Shown one piece after another: positions 9,584-18,900 of a DNA stretch of 46,584 nt. The DNA comes from Symbiodinium natans (taxonomy: Eukaryota > Sar > Dinophyceae > Suessiales > Symbiodiniaceae): assembly GCA_905221605.1 (NCBI GenBank), contig CAJNDS010000271.1, positions 135,001 to 181,584 on the forward strand, given 5' to 3'. The notes under the pieces were generated by a model. It had not been told where the DNA came from and searched no databases. It saw only the letters and a program-made list of their open reading frames with translations. The position numbers and the translations under genes were made by a program. Numbering within the stretch: position 1 is the stretch's first letter; each line of letters opens with the position of its first letter.

Positions 9584-12500
9584 TCATCCGCAGCCCATAG
9601 TCCCTCCCTCCCCCGGACTGTTCCCTCCCTGCCCGGAACCCTCCCCACCCCCACCCGAGATGCCGGTGCGGCGCTTTGACAATTTCCCGATAACCCCATC
9701 CCGCAGTGCCTCGTTTGCGTGCGAGTACCGTTCATGGTTTTTTCTAGCTCCTATGCTCCCGAACAGACTTGGGCAGTACCGGCATCGAAGGTTGGCATCT
9801 CCCCCCCCTCTGCAGACGGGCTCGTGCTGCGCTAAATCCCCGAGACGGAACTCGCGCGAACATGACCTACATGTGCCAACCTCGTGTCCTGTCCACGCCC
9901 GCTTTGCCCCCCCCTTAGGCTTTGCGCTAGGCGTGCGTTTTGGTCGGGCCTTTGGTTTGGCTTTACCGGAGGCTGTGGCACCCCCTGCCCCCCTCGGCTT
10001 GCCATGCAGAGCTGGCACAGCGTGATCGATCCAGCGTGCGCAGTGGGGAGAGACGCGACCCATGGCCCCGCGCCGCGCCAGTGCATCCGCTATCTCGTTC
10101 CCCCGATTGGCACTGTGCCCTTTTACATGTTTAAAATGCAGCACAAAGAGGCGTCGCACCGCACTTACCAATCCTGCCACTGTCTCTGCGAGGACCTGAT
10201 TGGCCTGAGCCCGCGTGAGTCTGGTCGCCACCCCATACGCGTACTCCGAATCATAGTACAAGTACACAGTTCTGGACCACTCTGGGGGCATCCGCTCATG
10301 GAGGTCCATCAGGTATCTGCACGCTTCACCAATGGCAGATAGCTCACCTGTATTGTTCGTGTGCTCGGTTGCTCCCAGCCACAACTTATCATACACTTGC
10401 GTCAGCACCGGACCGTACAGGGCTGCCAACCACGGGTCAGCTTCCCTCCACATATCCGTTTGCACCTGTCCCTGTTGGCTTCCGAACACTGCTACCCCCC
10501 ATCCCGCCGACGTCCCTCCCTCGGACCCCCCGGACGCATCAGTGTACACATGCAACTCCTGCGGCAATGGAGGCTGCGCGACCGCGTCCTCCCACCCCAC
10601 AAAATCTTCCACCGTATCCACGGTCCGCATGCGCTCTAGAACTCCCACAGCTGGACAGACGTGACCCTTCAACTGCCCTGCCCGCCGAAACGTTTCTTGG
10701 CAGGTTTGGCACGTGAAGCTTTGCACAGTGGTGAGCGTCGGATCACATATGGCATGCTCGGCTTCGTAGTGAAAGGACAGTTGGTTGAATTTTCCAAACT
10801 GCTTTTGACACACAGGACATGTAGGCTTGCCCTGACCCCGACCAGCTCGGCGGTCCGTCCGCAGTCGCCTCCGGCGTTTTTGACTCTTGTACATCTGCGT
10901 CTCGTGTCCCGGCGCATGACCCTTAAGTCTGATCCCCAACTCATCTTCACTACACTCATGCTCCCGTTCTGGTTCTGGTTCGCCCTGCACCGTTGCCCAC
11001 TCAGGCACCGGCCTCCCCAAACGCCACTTGTCCAATTCCCTTTCCCGCCCCTGCAACACTACCTCCACCGGAAAAGCTCTACACACCTCCTCCCGCCACT
11101 TACTGCGATTTTGAGCTTTGCGGAACCAGTCCATTTCCGGGATCCCTGCGTGTCTCAAACATGAGTTAAGCCACTGCGCCTGCTTAAAAGGGCACCTCAT
11201 CTTAGCGCCATGCCCATCTATCCAGCCGAACAGGACCTGTTTTTGTGGAGCCTCAACCGGCATACGCGCCACGTGTCCGAGCCACAGGAGGCTGGCCCTC
11301 CGGACTGCCGTATCAAATTTTTCCCACTGCGCCAGGTTTCGCAACACTTCATTAGTGATACCTGCTTTTCGCAGATCCCGAAGGCGATAGCCTAAACACC
11401 TCCGGATGGCTATGTGTATGACCCCTTGCATGCGCTTGATCTGGTTGGTCTGCCACGCGCGCGTGCGCGCAAAGCTCATGAGGGTACCCTTTATGATGGC
11501 CTTCAGTACTTTGATGCGCGTAGACACGCTGATGTCAGTGCGGGCGTAATGTTTTGTGCGCCCTCGGAGCCAAGCCCCGGACACCTCAGACACTTTCCCC
11601 GCCGCCTTTTGCGCCCGCTTGTGTGTTTCCGCCGCATGCCCTGCCCGTTCCGCCAACATGGCCCCCACGTGCTTTACCGTCCCCGCCTCCCCTAGCCAAG
11701 GTACGTCCGTGCCCGGTCGCGCCTCCCTCATTACTCGAAGACCCTCTGTTTTCTCCTGGTTGACTTTGCCCTCAAAATCCCGTATTGTCTGAACAAGTAC
11801 GTTTTCCGCCCCTCTTACCTCGGCCGCTTCCCCCATGATGCCCGTGTCATCTGCATACGCGAAATCTCCCAGACAGACCCGTTTGATATTTCTGCCCTCT
11901 TCGATCCTGTCCAGCCGCCTTTTGCCCACCTTCCCGTCCACCTTGAAAACCCAGTTCAACCCAGGCGTCTGTCCCTCCTGCTCTGCCCTTCGGGACCGTC
12001 TGGCCCTAAACACTTCCATGACGCAGTGGTGATAGACATTGAACAGTATAGGTGAAGAGGGACACCCTTCTCTGAGTCCCCGCTCAGGCACAAAAGTAGA
12101 TGACAGACGCCCCTGATGTCTGACTTTGCACTTTGGATCTTCATGGATCCCCCGTAATACTCGCAAAAAAGACATTGGACAGCCCTTCTTCTCCAGCGCC
12201 TTCCATAAGGCACCTCGTGCCACTTTAGGGTAGGCTTTTTCTAGATCATAAAAGCGGAAAAGGTAAACGCGATCGTGCGCGGAGTGCGCAGCTTCTTCCA
12301 GGACCCCCCTTGTTATTTGCTGTATATCGTCTACCCCGCTTCCAGGTCTAAACCCGAACTGCAGTGCATTTAACCACGGCTGGGTCCATCTGGCTAGGCG
12401 GTGTGCGCAAATGCGCGCTAAAACTTTGGAACCCACAGACAGTAGTGTGATGCCCCTCCACGAATTCTTATCCTTCCAGTTACCCTTTCGTTTCCAAATT

Positions 12501-14515
12501 GGTACCACTATACCGACTCGCCATGCCTCCGGCCACAATTCCGCTTCCCGTCCCGCGTCCGCCCGTGTGGCGGAGCGCCACGAAAACGTGAGAAACTCAA
12601 ACAGCCGTTCGTGCAGTTCCCTACCCGCCCACTTGAAGTACTCTGCCACCATTCCGTCCACCCCTCCGGCCTTCCCATATTTCATGTCCCGAATAGCCCT
12701 CAGCATTTCTTCCCATGTGGGGAAATCCGCCAGTCCCGGTTCCTCGGGCCTATCCTCGACGTCCCCCCACACCGCTTCTGTGACCTGACCCCGCCCCGCT
12801 TGTATAGCCTCGAAGTGGTCCTTCCATGCTTCCAGCTCTTCCTTGCCCGAGCTCCGGACCCGCCCCCCACCCCGTCTGTCCCCCTTTATGGCTGCCAGCA
12901 ATTGTTTGACAATTTTAAACACTCCGTGGGCCTCCGGCGTTCCTATCAGTGCATCGGCTTCCTGCGCCCGTTCTCTCAACCAGTCCTCCTTCCACCCGCG
13001 CACACTCAGTCGCTTGCATCTCCTGGCCTCATGCAACCGCCTCCGGAATCTTGCCCGCACCGCGACATACTCTTGTTCCCCCGCCGCTGCGTCCCTTAAC
13101 TGCGCCTCCCTTATCCAGTCGTCCAGCTCCTGCAGCTCCTTGGCATGCAGCTGCAGCCACGGCGACCCCCCTGCATCTTTTACCACTCCGCACACCTCCA
13201 AGGCTACCCCACGACAGACCTCACACACCCTTTCCCACTTATACGTCTCATCAACGGTGCCATCCAATTCCTGTCTCAGATCCCTGAGACGACTTTCCAC
13301 CAACCCCTGCCAGCGTTCCCTAAGCTCTTTTGCCTGCCCCCCTGATCCACGCAGCTTTGCTAAGTCCGGGTTTTGTTTGGAGGCCCTTCGGCCCTTCTTA
13401 GGCCTCCACCATTTCCCAACCCGTAGCACGCATTCAACCGGATTATGATCCGTGTAGCCCGTCCATGAGCCCTTAACACTCGGACCGTCATACAGGATGC
13501 GACATGACTGAAGATGCCACAAGTCTTGCTCCCTAACCAAAAAATGGTCGAGTTCATGATCCGAGCGGTACCGTGGGTGCCGCCATGTACAGCGGCGCCT
13601 CTGCTTGAACCGACTGCCAGCCTCCCTGAAACCGTTTCGCTCACACCAATCCCGCCATTCTGCCCCCGGCTTGGTGACCTTTGGCCCCGCGAACGGGCCC
13701 ATGATACTGTGTCCCGACCTACTCACATCCACGTTGTTGCCCATTTCGGCGTTAAAGTCTCCTGCTATGATGACCATGGTTGTAGGAGGAGCCGCCTCCA
13801 CCAAAACAGACACCTCCTGTCTCAACGCTGTCCGCTCCCGAACTCCCGACGCGCTTGTAGGTGCATACACCGAGCAAATCCAGAGACCCCTACGCCAGCC
13901 CCGTCTGGGAATGCTAATGGCCGCTGCCCTTGTCCGCCTCTGGTACACCACCCCTCCGCCCTGTTCCCACCAATCATACCACACATCCGACAGCAAGAAG
14001 CCCACCATACCCCGCACCAACAGAAACCATTCTCGTCCCCCAAAATGGTACTCACGTATCCCATCCTCCGGAAACTGCAAATCCGTAAGACAAACAATGT
14101 CCCACTGCTGCTCCGCCATTCGAGTGAGCAGTACCTTGACTTTGATCTCTTGGTCCGTCTCTCCCCCTGTTACCCCTAACCCTCTCATGTTCCATGTTGC
14201 CATACGTATGCTTGTATTGCACCGCCGAAGTCGAGCATGTTTCTCCCGCATCCTCCTCATGAAGCCTCCCGCCTGTCTACCCCGACGTACCGCCCGACTA
14301 ACCCGCAAACGTGCCAGCCCCCTAGAGGCCTCCCGTGGAGCCCTACACCTTCCCATCCCGCCCGAGGCCCGCAAAACAGCGCTACCCTTCCTCCCGCCCC
14401 GTACCAACCCCCCCCCCAGAGAAAGGTGAAAAGAGGAGTCATCTGTCTGACAAAACCGCCCTCTCCCTGGACCTCGCACCATGCGCGCCAACACCCGAGG
14501 GGACCCCCAATCCAC
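9584..14515 (-). CDS. LINE polyprotein: endonuclease, reverse transcriptase, zinc fingers, RNase H
   Basis: A 1643-residue ORF. Residues 106-365 are an APE-type endonuclease (ATWNMRG with N109, AGDFNAE with D253/N255, SDHELDH, TDHNPV). Residues about 610-905 are a reverse transcriptase (KAGGVDG, RGITLL, catalytic D757 in YDLEKAY, FAYADD with D889/D890). Two C2H2-like fingers follow at 1233-1287 (CPVC...H, CQTC...H). An RNase H lies at 1320-1483 with the D-E-D-D set D1326, E1391, D1422, D1477 and the HVKGHS motif. Two more Cys/His fingers (CRSC, CRYC) sit at 1549-1598 before a Gly-rich end. All catalytic residues are present and there is no frameshift, so the element could be active. The first methionine is uncertain; the endonuclease needs only the ATG at residue 106. 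Confidence 0.95.
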   Translation of the reverse strand: MDWGSPRVLARMVRGPGRGRFCQTDDSSFHLSLGGGLVRGGRKGSAVLRASGGMGRCRAPREASRGLARLRVSRAVRRGRQAGGFMRRMREKHARLRRCNTSIRMATWNMRGLGVTGGETDQEIKVKVLLTRMAEQQWDIVCLTDLQFPEDGIREYHFGGREWFLLVRGMVGFLLSDVWYDWWEQGGGVVYQRRTRAAAISIPRRGWRRGLWICSVYAPTSASGVRERTALRQEVSVLVEAAPPTTMVIIAGDFNAEMGNNVDVSRSGHSIMGPFAGPKVTKPGAEWRDWCERNGFREAGSRFKQRRRCTWRHPRYRSDHELDHFLVREQDLWHLQSCRILYDGPSVKGSWTGYTDHNPVECVLRVGKWWRPKKGRRASKQNPDLAKLRGSGGQAKELRERWQGLVESRLRDLRQELDGTVDETYKWERVCEVCRGVALEVCGVVKDAGGSPWLQLHAKELQELDDWIREAQLRDAAAGEQEYVAVRARFRRRLHEARRCKRLSVRGWKEDWLRERAQEADALIGTPEAHGVFKIVKQLLAAIKGDRRGGGRVRSSGKEELEAWKDHFEAIQAGRGQVTEAVWGDVEDRPEEPGLADFPTWEEMLRAIRDMKYGKAGGVDGMVAEYFKWAGRELHERLFEFLTFSWRSATRADAGREAELWPEAWRVGIVVPIWKRKGNWKDKNSWRGITLLSVGSKVLARICAHRLARWTQPWLNALQFGFRPGSGVDDIQQITRGVLEEAAHSAHDRVYLFRFYDLEKAYPKVARGALWKALEKKGCPMSFLRVLRGIHEDPKCKVRHQGRLSSTFVPERGLREGCPSSPILFNVYHHCVMEVFRARRSRRAEQEGQTPGLNWVFKVDGKVGKRRLDRIEEGRNIKRVCLGDFAYADDTGIMGEAAEVRGAENVLVQTIRDFEGKVNQEKTEGLRVMREARPGTDVPWLGEAGTVKHVGAMLAERAGHAAETHKRAQKAAGKVSEVSGAWLRGRTKHYARTDISVSTRIKVLKAIIKGTLMSFARTRAWQTNQIKRMQGVIHIAIRRCLGYRLRDLRKAGITNEVLRNLAQWEKFDTAVRRASLLWLGHVARMPVEAPQKQVLFGWIDGHGAKMRCPFKQAQWLNSCLRHAGIPEMDWFRKAQNRSKWREEVCRAFPVEVVLQGRERELDKWRLGRPVPEWATVQGEPEPEREHECSEDELGIRLKGHAPGHETQMYKSQKRRRRLRTDRRAGRGQGKPTCPVCQKQFGKFNQLSFHYEAEHAICDPTLTTVQSFTCQTCQETFRRAGQLKGHVCPAVGVLERMRTVDTVEDFVGWEDAVAQPPLPQELHVYTDASGGSEGGTSAGWGVAVFGSQQGQVQTDMWREADPWLAALYGPVLTQVYDKLWLGATEHTNNTGELSAIGEACRYLMDLHERMPPEWSRTVYLYYDSEYAYGVATRLTRAQANQVLAETVAGLVSAVRRLFVLHFKHVKGHSANRGNEIADALARRGAMGRVSPHCARWIDHAVPALHGKPRGAGGATASGKAKPKARPKRTPSAKPKGGAKRAWTGHEVGTCRSCSREFRLGDLAQHEPVCRGGGDANLRCRYCPSLFGSIGARKNHERYSHANEALRDGVIGKLSKRRTGISGGGGEGSGQGGNSPGEGGTMGCG

Positions 14516-15071
14516 CCACCCCGTACACAGCCTGAAGGCAACTTAGGGTCAAGACCCCGTAAACAAGAACCCTCCCGCAGACGACAGCGTAAAGAGCCCA
14601 ACCGCCGACCACACGGGTGGGCTAACCTCACTGGCGCACCCGGCACACCACCAGCAGCACCACTCACGGCAGAGGAGAAGGAGACCGCACCATGCGCAGC
14701 CCCCCCCAACGGCCCCCGCGACAGCTTTGAGCCAGAGTGGCCGAGGATGACTGGCATTCCGCCCCCTGGGGACCCTGCAAAAAATCCAAGGACGCAAGGA
14801 CCAAGGACCAAGGACCCCCAAAGACCAACACCCTACAGAAGGGGGGTCCGACCATGTCGGAGTTGGATTAGCCCATGCTGCGTAACTCCACTCGCGCTCC
14901 CACCCTGACCCCAGCACCGTAAAAAACCCCCTGGTCCCATGGCACGTCATCCGAACCTAGCACAGGGAGATGCCCGTTGAACTCACGCGCAGACAAAACC
15001 CCTAAACTAATGCAGCAGCATGGTTGCCCGCGCGGCGACCGCGTGGAGGTCGACGCCAGTCGTTGCCGCGC

Positions 15072-15084
15072 TCATGATTGGAGA
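15072..15084. repeat. target-site duplication, copy at LINE 5' end
   Basis: TCATGATTGGAGA, the partner of 8312-8324. Joining the flanks through one copy restores the pre-insertion locus. Confidence 0.9.
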
Positions 15085-15915
15085 GGATTCAGATTCGGAG
15101 GGAATGTTGGCTAGTTCAGGAACGGCCCTCGCAACATGGGAGCATTCTCACATCTATGAAGCCTTCACTGGACCCTGAACTGTGCAAGCTATGCAGTCGG
15201 GTACGTGAGTCAGATCGGAATGCTTCGCATCTCATCAAAACCAGACGGGCAATACCTTGAGTGACTCTCGTTGCTTCTGCCTGCTGACCCGAAACCACAC
15301 AAAGGCAATGGGTTTTCACTCTCGCGTGGGTCAAGACTGGCGTAGAGCGCTTTGGCAGGATCTGGGAGCCCAAAACACTCTGGGCTCCGCACACGCTGCA
15401 AGGCGTCTCAATCATGTAGATTCAGCAGGGTCAGTACTTTGAAGCATTCTTCCCGAGCCACAACATGTCAAACCTGTCAGCGTCCTGTTTCAGAATGCCT
15501 CAGATCTAAGGTAGTACCTGAACCCACTCAGATTCCGGCAATGCAGGGAGGGAGCAGAATGAGCTCCCTCCGAAAGGCCCAGGATGGGAGTAGTACATGA
15601 ACTTAAGGAGAAAATCCTGTCGTACAGGAAGTTCATGCAGGAAGGGGCATCAAGCCAAGGATGGATCAGAGATCTCGCTGTCCGACATGGGCCGTCGGGG
15701 CTGGAAGGCGCCACACGGCGCACCAAAATCACAAAATAAAATCACATAAGCTCCTGCAACAACGATCAACAACGGGTCACCTCCCGGCGGCCACACGCCG
15801 GCCGGGAGTGACTGAGAGCCCCGATAACGTTTTAACCTCGACACTCGAAGCATGAGCCCTGTATGAGTACAACGATGTTGTTGCATGTGCGCCCGGCTTG
15901 CTGAGGCCCATTGGC
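15085..15915. other. spacer between LINE and SHMT stop codon
   Basis: Contains the SHMT 3' UTR on the minus strand. A plus-strand stretch at about 15585-15740 stays open with a protein-like composition (HELKEKILSYRKFMQEG...), but has no recognisable motif or partner exon. Nothing else is supported. Confidence 0.45.
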
Positions 15916-18900
15916 CTACAGGCCTGGGTATCCGAACTTGCTGGCCCACTCTTCCACCTGAGGAGTCAATCAAGAAGCCGTGGAGAATGCACACGGGGGG
16001 GTCACAAGCAGTTCTCATGTTCCCAATGGCAGGCTGCGCGTGCTCCGACGGAGAGAAAGTTACCGAAACCGTGCAGATCACTGCCTATGTATCTCGCTGC
16101 CCAGATCAACCCATAACTTGCGCACGTAGTTAGCTGAACATGCCAGGCGGCCACGCCCTCTTTCATAAGCCCAGAATTCGACAAGCTAACACTAACCAAC
16201 GCAAGCAAGAACCGAAGCTCGCCTCCTTCCTCAGAGCCGCAACCTCTGGGTTGCCGGGAATGGCCGCCTGCCGGACCCAAACCCCTGTCTTGAGGCGGAA
16301 GCTGCATGTGCAATCGGCTCCATGAAGACAAGCAGCTGGGGCTGCTGTGGGTTCCACAGTGGACTCAAGGTATACAAGGGTCGCAGAGCTCTTGGATGAA
16401 GCCGAGGGAAGCCGCAATCTCCCAGCTCCCGAACACCCTGACTTTCTACGCAAGACCCTCGAAACCCTTCAAAAAACCCTCAAAACCATTTTACTGGGGG
16501 AGGCCTCGAAGTCTTTCAACTTCTTGCCCTTCTCGGCTTGGATCTTCAGTGCCAGCTGGCAGCACCGGTCCAGGAACCCACCTGAAGTACAGCTGACAAG
16601 ACAACAGCTCCACTGGGAGGTTCATGGTACTTAGGAACCAATTATAAGTGTACTTATAACCCACTTATGAGCCCCCTCAAGTGCCCTAATCTGGTTATAG
16701 GTACAGACAGAATTGGTTAATAAGTACTCTACACAGACTAAAGTACTCTACACAGACTAACATTACTATGCAGGTTTATGGTTCAGGATTATATAGGGCT
16801 TATACACATGTGAAGGGTTCTGGGTCGAGGGGCTGAGTGATGAGGCTGCCAAGGCTCACAGTCATTGGGCCAAGTCCCTAATTACACGTCACACATTCCT
16901 CGCCCGAAGCCTTAAGGCCTTAACCCTACAACCAAAAACCCCTAAGACCGACAGCGTCTAAAGCCTCTAAAGCCCCTAAATCCTTAAACTCCACCATAGA
17001 AAAATCACTCCACTGGAAGGTGATCAGAAGCGAACCGAGCGCAAGTGTGCCGGGTCGCCGATGGTCTTGAAGTCCTGTTCAGTGCAGCCTCGGGTGGTCA
17101 TCGCGGGGGCTCCCACGCGAACTCCTGTTGCTGCACTTCATGTCAACACACGAGCGAAACCCGATGAACTGCCGCTGCTGCCACTTGCCACTTTTTTTGC
17201 AGCGTGCAACACAGCAGGACACACCGACTTTGATCTAATCAGCTGACTCGAGCGATGCTGGATCAAAACAGTATCAGACTAACAGTTGTTTTTAAGCTAC
17301 TACCCCGCAACTTAACTGAACACGAGGCAAACGTTCAAAGCAGTATTGTCAGCCACAATTTGGGTTTGACTGCGAATTCTTCCGGGTCCTCCCGGCGAGA
17401 GAGCAGACGCGTCTCCATGCACTGCATTGCGGTTCCTGAGCAAACTTGAGGACTTCCATTCAGGTGTCGTGAGGTGCACTGTGTCCGCCACGAGCGCGGA
17501 CTTTGCAGGCGCTTGAATGTCGTTTTAGTAGCTATTCTCGCCCAGAGTCAAGGTGATTGATGCCGCCTCGCAGATTTTCTCCACCTGCAACGAGTCTGCT
17601 CCAAAATCCCAAGTCCGACAACTCTCCTATTTAACGCTGTCCTCCGAAGTATACTTATAAGGTTCTTAACCCCCCTCCCTTACGGACCCTAGAGTACACT
17701 TGTAAGCTTCTTCGCCCCCCTCCTTCAAGGACCCTAGAGAATATACTGGTAACTACTGCTTCATCCAGTGCTCCAACACGCTTCGGCCCACCTTGGAGCC
17801 CGTGAGCCCATGAGGTCGCCTTGCCAAAGTGAGGGTCGTTTTTTTTTTTTTTCTTTTTTCTTTTTCTTTTTGTGTGCGTGCGTGCGTGCGTGCGTGCGTG
17901 CGTGGGTGGGTGGGTGGGTGGGTGGGTGTGTGTGTGTGTGTGTGTGTGTCGGTGTCTGTGTCTGTGTCTGTGTCTGTGTCTGTGTCTGTGTCTGTGTCTG
18001 TGTCTGTGTCTGTGTCTGTGTCTGTGTCTGTGTCTGTGTCTTTGTGTGTGTGTGTGTGTGCGTGCGTGCGTGCCTGCGTGCGTGCGTGCGTGGGTGTGTG
18101 TGTGTGTGTGTGCCTGTATATGTTGTTTTTTAAAAAGAAGCTTTTGAGAATCTTCATCCGGTCACCGGCCGCCGTCACCTATTCATGGAAGTTCCAGAGA
18201 CTTAAAGTTGCCGAACCCAGGCTTGTGCGGAGCTCTATGGCGCGCGCGCGCAAGCGCGTGCGGGTGTGCGTGTGCGTGCCGGTGTGCGTGCGTGTGTGCG
18301 TGCGTGCCCGCGCGCGCGGGTGTGTGTGTGTGTGTGTGTGTGTTTTCTCTTTCTTGTGGGGAGGGCGGGGGAGGGGTACCTGTCACCAACAAGAGCTATC
18401 AGAATCAGAAAGTGCGCCCACCCTAACTTATAACCCAGGGTCTCTTGTGGCGGCCGATTTGCGAAAGGCTTCCGGTATGCTAGAAATGACCCTCATTTAC
18501 TTAAGATGACAGCATTCATAGCCCCAAACGTAGTGGCCGGCAGTTTCAACATGCAGTGGCAGGAACATGGTGGAGGTTGGAAGTGTTGGACTGTTGTTCA
18601 TAGCAGAGCCAACCTCCAAAAATGCCCCCCAAACTCAAAACCCTAAACCCTAAACCCCAAACCCATCAACTAACCAAGGTGCAGGTCCCAGAGCAGCAGG
18701 TGGTTGTCAGTGCCATCGCTTGCGAGTTTGTGCCTTGGACTTGAATTTGCGCTTCAGAATACGTGAATCAAGTGGGGTGGTTCCAAAGAGTCACTTGTAG
18801 ACAGGAACCTTTGAGGGGACCAAAAACATGCCGCCGCCTGCTCATTTCCTCGCCCGAAGATCTGGGCCAACAGGGCAACTTGACCGGCCATTTGCCGCTC

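Larger units (their letters stand above)
8325..15071 (-). mobile_element. full-length non-LTR retrotransposon (LINE)
   Basis: A complete element of about 6.75 kb, transcribed right to left. On its own strand it has a GC-rich 5' leader of about 556 bases (15071-14516), a 1643-codon ORF with endonuclease, reverse transcriptase and RNase H, a second ORF, about 500 bases of 3' UTR, and a (CTT)n tail. A 13-bp direct repeat flanks it. There are no LTRs and no poly(A). Domain order and microsatellite tail place it with the APE-endonuclease, RNase H-bearing LINEs (I/R1-like in a broad sense); the exact clade is not decided here. Both ORFs are intact and the duplicated target is identical on both sides, suggesting a recent insertion. 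Confidence 0.93.

Noticed and set aside
17768-18509. Long Val/Cys and Ser/Val-repeat ORFs
   Set aside because: They are translations of the TG/TGTC microsatellite in SHMT intron 17.
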